Below are positions 1-8,989 of a DNA stretch of 64,000 nt, in pieces. The translations under genes and the position numbers were made by a program. The notes under the pieces were generated by a model, which was not told where the DNA came from, did not search any database, and worked only from the letters and a program-made list of their open reading frames with translations. Source of the stretch: Nocardia pseudovaccinii NBRC 100343 (lineage in GTDB: Bacteria; Actinomycetota; Actinomycetes; Mycobacteriales; Mycobacteriaceae); contig NZ_BDBY01000137.1 of assembly GCF_001613225.1 (NCBI RefSeq), positions 1-64,000 on the forward strand, in the 5' to 3' direction. The stretch's first letter is position 1. Every line of letters begins with the position of its first letter.

Positions 1-264
1 CAGCCAACTCAGCCGCCACACTCCCCTGCTGGTTCGGTGGGTCATCCTGGCCGCGAACTCGACGGATTGCGGGTTGGCGATGGTCGAGTGCGTGACGTGC
101 AGCGCGTCGACATGTCCGGCAATCAATTCGCCAACCTGCCCACCCGACCAGATCGCGGGTCGAGCCACGCGCTCGCGCCCAGCCGAGGTGGTCGCCCCGG
201 CCGGTGCGCGCGTGGAAACTTCGGCGGCGGCTCGGGTTATGACGGCTTCCCGGTGTATGACCAT
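1..264 (-). CDS. Unknown protein, N-terminal 88 codons only
   Basis: A reading frame runs open from an ATG at 264 to the window edge, so only the N-terminal 88 codons are present. The start is supported by GAGGAG eight bases upstream. Codon third positions are GC-rich, as in the flanking genes. The visible sequence (MVIHREAVITR..., with IAGHVDALHVTHSTI near residues 48-62) matches no family I can name with confidence. A sugar-sensing TrmB-type or other transcriptional regulator is possible, but that is a guess. It lies downstream of the sensor kinase on the same strand with a 210-base gap that shows no other gene. Confidence 0.5.
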   Translation of the reverse strand, partial: MVIHREAVITRAAAEVSTRAPAGATTSAGRERVARPAIWSGGQVGELIAGHVDALHVTHSTIANPQSVEFAARMTHRTSRGVWRLSWL

Positions 265-473
265 GTCGAGACTCCTCGAATGCACAAAAGGACCGATGGA
301 ACGAAGTCCAGAGTCGTCTCGCCGCATCCCGTTGTCGTCGACGCTGGCCGCAGTCGAAAGACCCTACCACCGTGACTGTGCGAATACCTGCTAGCTGCAA
401 CTCCGCCCGATCGAGCCCGCTGGATCCGGTCCCCGGCAGGACGACACAACCCCGAACCCGCACAGGGTGGCGG

Positions 474-2205
474 TTACAAGAGACGTGTGCTGTCGTGCAC
501 CTCTTCTACTGGGATCGTGATGTACAGCGACGTACCGATCCCCGTCGGGCTGGTGACGAGTACGTGGCCGCCCAGCACTTCGATGCGATCTTTCAGACCG
601 ATCAGCCCCGACCCTTTCCTGGAGTCGGCGCCCCCGATGCCGTTGTCGCGAATCGACAAGCAGAGACTGTCGCCTTTCACCGCCGCCCGGACCGAAATTT
701 CGGAGGCTTGGGCGTACTTGGCGGCGTTCGTCAGCGCTTCGGTCACCGCATAGTAGGCGCCGATCTCCACCGAATCCGGCAATCGCCGCTCGACGGCGAT
801 GTCGAGGTCCACCGGCACCGGGCAGCGGCGGGCCAGCGTCTTCAACGCCGGGACGAGTCCGCCTTTCGACAGGATCGCCGGATGAATTCCGCGCGAGAGT
901 TCCTGGAGATTCTCCGTCGCGGCGGTCAAACCGGACGCGACCCGAGCGATCTGCCCGCTGAGAGCATCGAGTTCGGATGGCACCGAGTCCTGCAAAGAGC
1001 GCAATTCCAGCGCGAGCGACACCAGCCGTTGCTGGGCTCCGTCATGCAGATCACGTTCCAGGCGGCGCCGTGCGTCGTCGGCGGCCGCCACAATCCGGGC
1101 GCGCGACGCGGTCAGTTCCGCACGCGACTCGGCGTTGGCGATCGCCGTCGCGACGAGGTCGGCGAAGTCGGCGACGCGCGCCTCGGTATCCGGTGGCAGC
1201 GGACCAGGTTCGGCATTGCCGACGACAGCGGCGCCCCACACACTGCCCTCGACAACTATCGGCGCACCCACCGCGCTGTGCAGGCCGAGCTCGCGGATGC
1301 GCGCGGCGGCCCACCGGGGCGAGTTGTCGGCATCCATCCGGGCTGGGCGGCCGCTGGTGACAATCACGCCGACGATGTTGTCGCCCTCCAGCGACCAGCG
1401 CGAACCGACCGGCATCGCCGTGGTCTGCAATGGGTCGTCATGAGCCGAGACGAGGGCGGCGGTGCTGTCGGACTCGCAGCGCCACAACGACGCGTTGGCA
1501 GTGCCGAGCGCGCGGGCCAACTGCTCGGCCACCGTCGAGAAGACTTCGAAGCTGGGCGCGCCGCGTGCCACCAGTGGCCACTCGCCGCAGCGCGGCCTGC
1601 TGCTGGGCGAGCACACTGATCCGGTCGCGGCTCTCCTGCAGCCCGGTTCTGGCCTCTTCGGCTTCCCTGCGGCGTTGATCGGCTTCGAACGCCCGCACTC
1701 GGGCCAGCCCCGCGATGAAGTTCGTGCACAATGCCGCCACCAGGAATACGACGACGAGCACGCCGTTCTCGGAATCGAACGGCGCGACCTGGCCGCCGGA
1801 CCTGGCATCGAAAATGGCCAGGGCGATGGCGCTGACCAGTGAGGTGGCTACGGCCAGGCCCAATCCCCACACCATGGAGACCACCAGGATGCCGAGCAGA
1901 TAAACCGGCTCGAACGTCTCGCCGGGCGACAGATCCTCCAGGAGGACGACCACAAGCGTCTCCAGCGCGATGACGACCGCGGCGACCACGATCCCCAGCG
2001 ACAGCGGCAGCGTCGCCGGACGCAGCAACACCGACCGAAGACCTGTTCGTACCGATGGGTCATCCTCGGTCGAGCCATCGCGCGGCATCCGCAGCACCGG
2101 CCATATCGAGGCCGGTCGCGACCTCCCGCCGCGATCGGACGCGCCACCCGGAAACCAACCGCGCATCCGCTTCCGATGAGGAAGCCGCGACCACCTCGGC
2201 GGCAT
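474..2205 (-). pseudogene. NarL-type sensor histidine kinase with an apparent frameshift
   Basis: The N-terminal part has several hydrophobic segments of DUF4118 type and a coiled stretch (ESRDRISVLAQQQAALRR). The continuation, in another frame, has a GAF domain, a HisKA_3 phosphoacceptor motif ([16 protein letters not shown]) and a C-terminal HATPase (NAAKYA, DNGIGG). The switch falls near 1576-1586, where the family reads ...RVATLVARGA but the sequence reads GCCACTGGTGGCACG; two bases appear missing or one is extra. The start chosen is ATG 2205, after GGAGG eleven bases upstream; 2238 is an alternative. Known role of the family: autophosphorylation on His and transfer to a LuxR-type regulator, probably the one at 3533-4180. 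It may be a true pseudogene or a sequencing error. Confidence 0.8.
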
Positions 2206-2506
2206 GAATTCAGTATCCTCCGTGCCACGATCGGACAATCGGGTGGTCGCTCCGGTCGAGAGCAGTTCCGCGGTAGCGGGCAGGGGATCTTTCCGGGTAG
2301 CAGGTGCGGTGAACGGGCGTCAGCGGTAGCGACACGAGTGCGTCGAATGGCGAAGCTGATAGCGGAGGGCGAACAAGGGGCAAGTCGAAGCCATCTACCT
2401 GCGCCTCACGACGGCGGCCGAACACCATGAGCCGCCATGCGTTTATCAGCCGTTCCACTACCGATTGCCCCCGTCGATCGGGGCCCGCCACGAAATGGGA
2501 GCAACC
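2206..2506. other. Intergenic region between sensor kinase and dps-like gene
   Basis: Divergent spacer of about 300 bases that must carry the promoters of both flanking genes. I see no convincing reading frame, strong inverted repeat or RNA element in it. Confidence 0.5.
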
Positions 2507-3055
2507 ATGTCCACCACGTCGATCGTCCCCACCTCCGCATTCGCCGCCTCGGGGTTCCGCGCTTCGCCACGGCTGCGCGCGAACCTGCAACAGGTCCTTG
2601 CCGATCTCGTCGCATTGCATTTGCTGGGCAAGCAAGCGCACTCGAACGTAGTCGGCCACAATTTCCGCGACTTGCATCTTCCGCTCGATGAAGTCGTCGA
2701 TTTCATCGAGTTGCAGGTGCAAGTCGCGCAGGTCGTCGATACCGCCCGCGAGGGCAGTGACATCATTGCCGAGCGAATGCGAGCACTGGACGCGATGCCC
2801 GACGGACGACCCGAGACCGTTGCCGCGATGACACAGCTGAAGGCATTCCCTCCTGGCGAACAGAACACCGTCGGGGTGGTCGGGTTGATCTGCGACCGGC
2901 TGTGCACTACCGCGGGCACGATGCGCGCCGTTCATGACGCCGTCGACGCAGAGGACCCGTCGACGGCGGACCTGCTGCACGCCCTCATCGACGACATCGA
3001 GAAGCAGCGGTGGATGCTGAGCGCCGAGAAGCGCACCGCCCACCAGACTCGATGA
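2507..3055 (+). CDS. Dps-family ferroxidase / DNA-protection protein
   Basis: 182 residues. The segment LVALHLLGKQAHSNVVGHNFRDLH near residues 35-58 matches the first Dps helix, with the His and Gly-x-x-Phe-x-x-Leu-His pattern that precedes the ferroxidase ligands; DIIAERM further on matches the Asp/Glu-bearing helix. The usual Trp after the first His is Ser. Dps proteins form 12-subunit shells that oxidise and store iron and protect DNA in stress or stationary phase. ATG 2507 was chosen over 2465 because GGGAG sits about ten bases upstream and the extra N-terminus has no family counterpart. It stands alone, divergent from the kinase. Confidence 0.8.
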   Translation: MSTTSIVPTSAFAASGFRASPRLRANLQQVLADLVALHLLGKQAHSNVVGHNFRDLHLPLDEVVDFIELQVQVAQVVDTAREGSDIIAERMRALDAMPDGRPETVAAMTQLKAFPPGEQNTVGVVGLICDRLCTTAGTMRAVHDAVDAEDPSTADLLHALIDDIEKQRWMLSAEKRTAHQTR

Positions 3056-3150
3056 TCACCGTGCGGCCGTGCGCGCTGGGCATAGCCGATGGCGCGAAGT
3101 TCCCGTTAGCGGGGATGCGCGCCCGTAGCGGGCTACCGGACACTCAGGTC

Positions 3151-3555
3151 ATGGAGCCGTCAGCTCAGCGTTTGCGCTGTTTCATCGTCGATGACAGCGT
3201 CGGCTTTCTCGACGCCGGACGCGAACTGCTCGAGCGCCAGGGGATCGTCGTGGTCGGCGTGGCATCGACCAGCGCCGCGGCGCTGCGGGGTGTCGCGGAG
3301 CTGAGGCCCGACGTGACGCTTGTCGATATCGAGCTCGGCGCCGAGAACGGCATCGAACTCGCCGAGCGCCTGCTCCGCCATGGCGGAGCGGTGATACTGA
3401 CCTCGGCCCGTGCCGAGCAGGATGTCGCGGATATGGTCGCTGCGAGCCACGCGATGGGCTTCTTGTCCAAGTCCGCGCTGTCGTCGAGCGCGATCCGTGA
3501 ACTGCTCGCTGCCGAAGACCACCGCGAGCCGCTCAGCGGGCCTCGAGAAACGTAA
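3151..3555 (+). CDS. Receiver-only response regulator
   Basis: 134 residues containing one REC domain and nothing else: acidic cluster (FIVDDS), phosphoacceptor Asp in LVDIELG, Thr/Ser at ILTSA and Lys at FLSKSAL. No DNA-binding domain follows, so it probably acts as a phosphate sink or through protein contacts. ATG 3151 is preferred over the upstream ATG at 3010, which would overlap dps and add an uncharacteristic N-terminus; the Shine-Dalgarno is weak. It meets the NarL-type regulator tail to tail with a 23-base 3' overlap, so the two may belong to one signalling module with the kinase at 474-2205. Confidence 0.8.
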   Translation: MEPSAQRLRCFIVDDSVGFLDAGRELLERQGIVVVGVASTSAAALRGVAELRPDVTLVDIELGAENGIELAERLLRHGGAVILTSARAEQDVADMVAASHAMGFLSKSALSSSAIRELLAAEDHREPLSGPRET

Positions 3556-4180
3556 CCACCGCGAGGACCCTGCGGTGGTCGTCCCCGGTCTCGGGCAAAT
3601 CCAGTTTGGTCAAGATGCTGCGCACGTGCTTCTCGACCGTGCCCTCGGTGACCCACAGCCGACGGGCGATGCCACCGTTGGAGCGCCCCTCTGCCATCAG
3701 CGCGAGCACTTCCCGCTCCCGCACGCTGAGCACGGCCAGCGGGTCGTCGCGTCGGCGGGCCGACACCAGCTCCTGCACCAGAGCGGGGTCGATGACCGAT
3801 GCGCCCTTGGCAATCCGACGAAGGGTGTCGACGAACTCCTCCACATCGGTGATCCGGCTCTTGAGGAGATAGCCGATCCGCTGACCACCGGCCAGCAGCT
3901 CGATCGCGTCCTCGACATCGGCATGCGCCGACAGGACCAGGATGCCCGTCTCCGGTAGTTCGCCCCGGATCACCCGGGCCGCGTCGAGCCCCTCGGTGGT
4001 GTGCGTCGGTGGCATCCGGATGTCGACCACCACCAGGTCCGGTGCTTCGCCGCGAACCAGCGCCATGAGTTGCGCGGCGTCTCCGGCCTGCCCAACCACG
4101 TCGAATCCGTTGCGTGCGAGCAAGCTCGCGACACCTTCGCGAAGCAGGACGTCGTCTTCGGCCAGAATTACCCGCAACAT
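3533..4180 (-). CDS. NarL/FixJ-type DNA-binding response regulator
   Basis: 215 residues. The N-terminal REC domain has Asp-Asp at ILAEDD, the phosphoacceptor in [11 protein letters not shown], and Lys in YLLKSR. The C-terminal LuxR-type HTH runs from about residue 148 ([25 protein letters not shown]) to the recognition helix (TEGTVEKHVRSILTKL). It is the probable partner of the HisKA_3 kinase at 474-2205. It is clearly paralogous to the regulator at 46874-47536 (same DIRMPPTHT signature and C-terminal [14 protein letters not shown] end). Targets are not visible from the sequence. Confidence 0.9.
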   Translation of the reverse strand: MLRVILAEDDVLLREGVASLLARNGFDVVGQAGDAAQLMALVRGEAPDLVVVDIRMPPTHTTEGLDAARVIRGELPETGILVLSAHADVEDAIELLAGGQRIGYLLKSRITDVEEFVDTLRRIAKGASVIDPALVQELVSARRRDDPLAVLSVREREVLALMAEGRSNGGIARRLWVTEGTVEKHVRSILTKLDLPETGDDHRRVLAVVTFLEAR

Positions 4181-4419
4181 CCACCTCCGACCTGTTCATC
4201 CCGAGCATACCGCCAGCAACTGGGCGCAAGGCGCGGGCGGACAAGCACTCCCGCGGCTGCCGCAGCAGTCTCCGAGCCGATTACGGCGGCTCCGTCAGAA
4301 TGCGGGGGAATTCAGTATCGCTGGAGGTCGTCGACCGTACCGACGGACGTCCGCAACCACTTCGAACAGCGCCGTTGTGCGCACGCTCGACGGCGGCTGA
4401 GTTGAGCGGCGGTGACCCG

Positions 4420-5187
4420 TTATGCGGCGGCGGTCAGCACCTGGGGTCCGTCAGCGGTGATCGCGACCGTGTGTTCGGAGTGCGCGGTCCGCGAGCCATC
4501 CACCGAGCGGATCGTCCAACCATCCGGATCCGTGTAGATCCGGTCGGTCGTGCGCGCGAACCACGGCTCGATCGCAATGGTCAAACCGGGTCGCAGCGGA
4601 TACCCGCGACCAGCGCGTCCCACATTCGACACATGCGGATCCTCGTGCATCGTCCGCCCGATTCCGTGTCCACCGAATTCGGTATTCACCGGGTACCCGT
4701 TCGCCCGCGCTACCGCCGCGATGGCAGCGGAAATATCGCCGATCCGGTTGCCGGGCAACGCCACCGCGATGGCAGCCGCCAGCGCATCCTCGGTGGCCTT
4801 GATCAGCCGCAGATCCTCCGCATCGGCGGTGCCGACGATCATGCTGGTGGCCGAATCGGCGACCCACCCGTCGATGCCCAGCGCCAGGTCCATGCTGAGC
4901 ACATCCCCGTCGCGCAGCGCGTAGTCGAACGGAAGTCCGTGCAGAACAGCATCATTCACCGATAGGCAGATCGTATTCCGGAAGGGTCCGCGCCCGAACG
5001 ATGGCGCATAGTCCAAGTAGCACGACACCGCGCCGCGCTCCTGAATCCGCTGCCGCACATGCTGTTCCAGCTCCAGCAGATTCACTCCGACCCGAGCCAG
5101 CGTACGCAGTTCCGCCAGGATCTCGGCGACGAAGCGCCCCGCCACCCGCATGCGTTCGATCTCTTCCGGCGACTTCAACTCCACCAT
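4420..5187 (-). CDS. map: Type I methionine aminopeptidase
   Basis: 255 residues, the usual type I length. The metal ligands appear in order: first Asp in LSMDLALGIDGWVADSA, His in the FGGHGIGRTMHE block, and Glu in IAIEPW and near the C-terminal HSEHTVAI. It removes the initiator Met from nascent proteins in the cytoplasm. ATG 5187 has GGAGG seven bases upstream; the longer frame to 5250 would read through the operator region. Two GGTAT-N4-ATACC palindromes lie between this gene and the divergent lipoprotein gene; the same palindrome precedes the XRE gene at 44814. In many actinobacteria a small XRE regulator sits beside such a map gene, so this copy is probably under its control. Confidence 0.93.
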   Translation of the reverse strand: MVELKSPEEIERMRVAGRFVAEILAELRTLARVGVNLLELEQHVRQRIQERGAVSCYLDYAPSFGRGPFRNTICLSVNDAVLHGLPFDYALRDGDVLSMDLALGIDGWVADSATSMIVGTADAEDLRLIKATEDALAAAIAVALPGNRIGDISAAIAAVARANGYPVNTEFGGHGIGRTMHEDPHVSNVGRAGRGYPLRPGLTIAIEPWFARTTDRIYTDPDGWTIRSVDGSRTAHSEHTVAITADGPQVLTAAA

Positions 5188-5201
5188 GCCCAAACCTCCA
5201 T

Positions 5202-5221
5202 CTCGGTATTTTAATACCGAG
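5202..5221. promoter_or_regulatory. Palindromic operator 1 (map side)
   Basis: CTCGGTATTTTAATACCGAG is a 9-base-arm inverted repeat centred 24-25 bases upstream of the map start. It lies where the map transcript would begin: on the minus strand TATGCT (5225-5220) could be the -10 box. The core GGTAT-N4-ATACC recurs at 5235 and 44783. Binding by the XRE protein is inferred. Confidence 0.7.
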
Positions 5222-5234
5222 CATAGCGGCGATC

Positions 5235-5248
5235 GGTATAAAAATACC
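5235..5248. promoter_or_regulatory. Palindromic operator 2 (map/lipoprotein spacer)
   Basis: GGTATAAAAATACC, a second GGTAT-N4-ATACC repeat, 30 bases (nearly three helical turns) from operator 1. It overlaps the possible -35 element of map (TTGGTA on the minus strand). It could also influence the divergent lipoprotein gene starting at 5385. Confidence 0.7.
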
Positions 5249-5384
5249 AATCACCTCGCGTGACCAGGCGATGTGTTATGTTCGCGAGCACGAAAGAGCA
5301 CTGGTTTGTTTGGTTGTTCGCCGCTCCGAGCGGCATGCGTTCCGCCCGATCGACACCCCGATAGCGAACGTAGAGGAGCAAGCG

Positions 5385-7013
5385 ATGAGCCCGCGCCGCA
5401 AGGCACTCGTCGTCGCCGTCGCGCTGGCCGTGGCTCTGGCCATCCCCGCCTGCGGCGGCAATTCGGCGAAGAAGGAGAACCAGTCGGGCACCGCCGCAGG
5501 CCCCGCCCGCAATCCCTACCTCGCCGCCGCGACCTACGGGCTGACACATATCGATCCGGGCCAGTCCGACACCTTCCCGTACCAAACGCCGCAGGGCGAA
5601 TTCCATATCGACCCGAAGCAGCAGCAGCGCATCACCTCGGGACCGGTGAACATCATGACGCTCGCCGCCACCGATCCGGACCACATGTGGGTCTCCTCCA
5701 CCCAGGGCGTGGTCTATGTCCAGGTCGGCAATGGCATGTTCCACGAGATCGCGCGTGCGGACGCACCGGGCGTGACACCGATACCGTCGCAAGCCTTGGA
5801 CCGTGTGCTCAACCAGAACTTCACCGACCCGGGTCAGGTGGAGGCCGCCGTGCACAACGACTGGGGCGTCGATTGGACGCGCATCGTCAATGGCGTCTAC
5901 AGCCTGGTGGACAAGGACAATCGGGTCTACTACGTCACGCAGAACGCGCAGATCGTCGTGTTCGGCTTGACGAATGCGAACAATCCAGAAGCGGGCGTAC
6001 GGGTGCTGCGCACCCTCGACTTCAAACCCTGGCTCGGCAGCGGCCCCGGTCTGGGCGGTCAACCCGAGTCCATCGTCGGTCTGAATATGACCTATGACGG
6101 CAAATTGGCCGTGCTCAGCACCCGCGGGCTGTCGATCATCGACCGCAGCCTGCAGGGCGAACCGCAGCAGGTCCATTTCGGCGCCGACGAGGTGGTCTCC
6201 AATGCGATGGCCGTGGACGACAAGGGCGGGATCTACGCCGCCTCCGACAAGATCATGCGCAAGGTCGTCTGGACCGGATCCAAACTTTCGACCGCCGCCG
6301 ACGACGGCGCATGGGCATCACCCTACGATTTCGGGCGGCAGCCGCCCGGGGTGAAGTTCGGCATCGGCACCGGCTCGACACCCACGCTGATGGGCTACGG
6401 CAAGGACGACCGGCTCGTCGTGCTCACCGACGGCGCCGACCGGATGAAACTGGTCGCATTCTGGCGCGACGGCATTCCCGAAGGATTCCAGCCCAAGCCG
6501 GGCGCCAAATCCAATCGGATCGCCGACCAGATCCAGGTGACAGCCGGTCTGAATCCGCAGCCCGAATTCATCCAGAGCGAGCAGTCGGTCGTGGTGGACG
6601 GCTACGGCGCATTCGTGGTCAACAACGCCCGGCCGCAAGGCGCGCCGGACCGGCTCGTCGATGTGCTCGCGGGCGGCCCGGTATTCGCGCCGCCGTCGGG
6701 TGTCGAGCGGTTCCAATGGGATCCGGCCAACCACAGCTGGTCATCGGTGTGGTCGCGTGCCGATGTGGTCTCGACGAGCATGGTGCCCACCGAGAGCAGC
6801 AAATCCGGCGTGGTTTTCGTCAACGGCTACACCAAGGCCGACGGCTGGGAGGTGACCGGTTTGGACTGGAAATCCGGAAAGACGGTGCACCGCACCATCT
6901 TCGGGCAGAGCAATCTCGGCAACGGCGCCTACGCGCTGATCCAGTTCTTCCCGAATGGGGATCTGCTGTTCAACAGTGTCGGCGGACCGTTCCGGGTGAA
7001 GTACAACGGTTGA
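5385..7013 (+). CDS. Secreted lipoprotein, probable beta-propeller
   Basis: 542 residues. An N-terminal signal sequence (MSPRRKALVVAVALAVALA) ends in the lipobox IPACGG, so Cys near residue 23 should be lipidated and the protein anchored outside the membrane. The rest is a long all-beta-looking chain with repeated segments such as DGKLAVLSTRGLSII, DDKGGIYAASDKIM and GKDDRLVVLTDG, spaced as in beta-propeller blades. No catalytic motif is recognised. ATG 5385 has GAGGAG upstream. The frame is open further upstream to 5001 but that part reads as antisense of map. Function unknown; proteins of this look occur in nocardiae and mycobacteria. Confidence 0.8.
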   Translation: MSPRRKALVVAVALAVALAIPACGGNSAKKENQSGTAAGPARNPYLAAATYGLTHIDPGQSDTFPYQTPQGEFHIDPKQQQRITSGPVNIMTLAATDPDHMWVSSTQGVVYVQVGNGMFHEIARADAPGVTPIPSQALDRVLNQNFTDPGQVEAAVHNDWGVDWTRIVNGVYSLVDKDNRVYYVTQNAQIVVFGLTNANNPEAGVRVLRTLDFKPWLGSGPGLGGQPESIVGLNMTYDGKLAVLSTRGLSIIDRSLQGEPQQVHFGADEVVSNAMAVDDKGGIYAASDKIMRKVVWTGSKLSTAADDGAWASPYDFGRQPPGVKFGIGTGSTPTLMGYGKDDRLVVLTDGADRMKLVAFWRDGIPEGFQPKPGAKSNRIADQIQVTAGLNPQPEFIQSEQSVVVDGYGAFVVNNARPQGAPDRLVDVLAGGPVFAPPSGVERFQWDPANHSWSSVWSRADVVSTSMVPTESSKSGVVFVNGYTKADGWEVTGLDWKSGKTVHRTIFGQSNLGNGAYALIQFFPNGDLLFNSVGGPFRVKYNG

Positions 7014-7035
7014 AGCTCGCCGTCATCGAACCGGC

Positions 7036-7066
7036 CTGCGGCAGACCCGAATGCTGTCTGCCGCAG
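7036..7066. terminator. Bidirectional terminator hairpin
   Basis: CTGCGGCAGAC pairs perfectly with GTCTGCCGCAG across a 9-base loop, with a further AACCG/CGGTT pairing outside. It lies in the 155-base spacer between the convergent lipoprotein and hydrolase genes, so it can stop transcription from both sides. It marks the left boundary of the biosynthetic island. Confidence 0.8.
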
Positions 7067-7168
7067 CGGTTCTCGTTTCGCACCAGTAGACCGCCGCCAC
7101 GGTGCTGTACGCACCGACGAAGCTCGACACCGTGGCGACCGGCAGCAGGACGAGCAGGACGATCCCAG

Positions 7169-8068
7169 TCACCGTGCGCTCGCTCGAGCGACGTCTTCGA
7201 CGATGAAGTCCGCGATCAGGGCTGCGAGCTTTTCGGGCTGGTCCAGTGACGACAGGGCATAGGAGTCTTCGATCCACTCCAGCCGGGCATTGGGGAAGTC
7301 GCGGACCAACCGGACGGCGTGGGCAGGCGGAAAGATCTTGTCCTCGACCGACCAGGCGACCAGCACGGGCTTCTTGAATTCGGAGAAGTGTTTCGCGGCC
7401 TCGAGCGAGTAGACGTAGCGCGGATTCGACACGCGGAACAGGCGGCTCGCGTCGGCACCGACGCCTGCGGTGACCAGTGACGGCCATACGAAAGTGTCGC
7501 TGGTGGCGCGGTCGACCGGGTGCTTGATCATCCATCCGAACGCGAACGGAAGCCGACGCAACAGCGGAATCCGCAACGAGCCGAACATGATTCGCGTACC
7601 GAGCCGACTCACCAGGAAGAACATGAACCGGTACTTCTTGGGTGGGGCGTTGTCGTAGGACGAACCGGACGCCAGTACGAGGTGCGAGAGGCGCTCGGGG
7701 CGCTGCGTGGCGACGATCTGGGCGATCGCGGTGCCGCCGCTGTTGCCGACCAGGATCACATCGCGGAGTCCGAGCGCTTCGATCGCGTCGGCGACGATGT
7801 GCGCCAGGCCGGGCAGCGTCAGGGTGGCTTTCGGCATCGGGTGTTCATGGGCGCCCAGCGGCAATTCCAGAGTCAGACAACGGAATTTCCCCGACAGCAA
7901 CGGGACGACCTTGCAGTACTCGTTGGCGTTGGTGAAAGGTCCGTGCAGGAACACGATCGGCTGACCGGAACCGGCGTCGTAGCAGTTCACCGTGCCCTGG
8001 GGTAGGTCGATCTCTCGTCGCTGGCCGAGATCCGGATGCCGCCACCACGGTCGGCTGTTCTTGTCCAT
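7169..8068 (-). CDS. Alpha/beta-hydrolase, His of the triad not conserved
   Basis: 299 residues with the alpha/beta-hydrolase fold: oxyanion HGPF near residue 42, nucleophile elbow GNSGGT near residue 111, acid in VEDKIFPP. The position that normally holds the catalytic His reads DSYALSSLDQP, with Ala where GHxxxxExP has His. That motif is seen in an actinobacterial subgroup, so activity may be unusual rather than lost. ATG 8068 has GGAGG eight bases upstream. It is last in a four-gene minus-strand set (halogenase, desaturase, two hydrolases) with short spacers, so it likely acts on the same acyl intermediate, as a thioesterase or hydrolase. Confidence 0.85.
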   Translation of the reverse strand: MDKNSRPWWRHPDLGQRREIDLPQGTVNCYDAGSGQPIVFLHGPFTNANEYCKVVPLLSGKFRCLTLELPLGAHEHPMPKATLTLPGLAHIVADAIEALGLRDVILVGNSGGTAIAQIVATQRPERLSHLVLASGSSYDNAPPKKYRFMFFLVSRLGTRIMFGSLRIPLLRRLPFAFGWMIKHPVDRATSDTFVWPSLVTAGVGADASRLFRVSNPRYVYSLEAAKHFSEFKKPVLVAWSVEDKIFPPAHAVRLVRDFPNARLEWIEDSYALSSLDQPEKLAALIADFIVEDVARASAR

Positions 8069-8088
8069 GACTTTCGTTTCCTCCTGAG

Positions 8089-8976
8089 TCACGTGAGCGG
8101 CGTGGTCCGCGGCTCGTGCACGGTCTGGTCGGCGAATTCGATGATCATGCGTGCCAGCGCATCCGGCTGATCCTCCGGAATCCAGGTATACGAATCCTCG
8201 ATCAGCCGAACGGTCGCGTTCGGCAGCACGGCATGGAGACGGTGCGCCAGCGATCTGGGGTAGATCTTGTCCTCGGCCGCCCAGATGATCAGCACCGGCT
8301 TCTCGAAGCTCGGAAGTCGCTGTGCCACCGCGAGTGTGACGCGTTTGTTCACGCGCAGCACCATGCGTCGGCCATCGTCGCGGATCGCGGCGCTCGCCCG
8401 GCACGGGCGCAGGTTGTTGTCCATGATGTCGCGGGGAATCGGCCGTTTCGCCGTGCGGCCGAACACCCAGGGCAGCTGCCGGACGAATCGGGAGCGCGTC
8501 GCGAGGCCGAGCAACCGCATCGAGCCGGGGATCCGGCCCGCGAGTGGCAGGTAGGCCAGGGTCGGCGGCGGGAAGTATTCGAAGCAGTCCGGGGCGGCGA
8601 GCACAGCGCCGCGGATGCGTTCGGGATGATCGGCCATCAGCAGTTGTGCGACCACTCCGCCGAACTGGTTGCCCACGACGATGACGTCGGACAGGTCGAG
8701 GCGCTCAAGCAGTTCGGTGACCATTCCCGCGGCGCCGGGTGCACTCAGATCGGCGCCCGGAACCGCGATTTCGTGTGCGCCGAACGGCAGATCGGGCGTG
8801 ATCGCCCGGTAGCCTGCCGCGCTGACGCTCGGGACGACATTGCGCCACAGGTCACCGGTGACGATGGTGCCGTGCAGGAAGAGGACGACCGGTCCGGTGC
8901 CCCGGTCGCGGTAGAGAATCGTGCCGTTCGACAAGGCGATCCGATGGGATTCACCGAGAGATGCGCTCTGGGACAT
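8089..8976 (-). CDS. Alpha/beta-hydrolase-fold protein lacking the nucleophile Ser
   Basis: 295 residues, paralogous to the next gene downstream. The fold markers are present (FLHGTIVTGD, acid in AAEDKIYPR), but the elbow reads GNQFGG: Gln replaces the nucleophilic Ser. The His position reads DSYTWIPEDQP, with Thr. Two of the three triad residues are therefore absent, which argues against a standard serine hydrolase. Cofactor-free chemistry, a binding or chaperone role, or a partner for the intact paralogue are possible. ATG 8976 follows a purine-rich GAGGGGAGAGGAAAC region. Spacing to the desaturase stop is 13 bases, so the two are co-transcribed. Confidence 0.85.
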   Translation of the reverse strand: MSQSASLGESHRIALSNGTILYRDRGTGPVVLFLHGTIVTGDLWRNVVPSVSAAGYRAITPDLPFGAHEIAVPGADLSAPGAAGMVTELLERLDLSDVIVVGNQFGGVVAQLLMADHPERIRGAVLAAPDCFEYFPPPTLAYLPLAGRIPGSMRLLGLATRSRFVRQLPWVFGRTAKRPIPRDIMDNNLRPCRASAAIRDDGRRMVLRVNKRVTLAVAQRLPSFEKPVLIIWAAEDKIYPRSLAHRLHAVLPNATVRLIEDSYTWIPEDQPDALARMIIEFADQTVHEPRTTPLT

Positions 8977-8989
8977 GTTTCCTCTCCCC

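Noticed and set aside
372..1619. A 415-codon plus-strand frame opposite the first sensor kinase
   Set aside because: The kinase strand holds GAF, HisKA_3 and ATPase motifs; the plus-strand product is Arg/Gly-rich with none.
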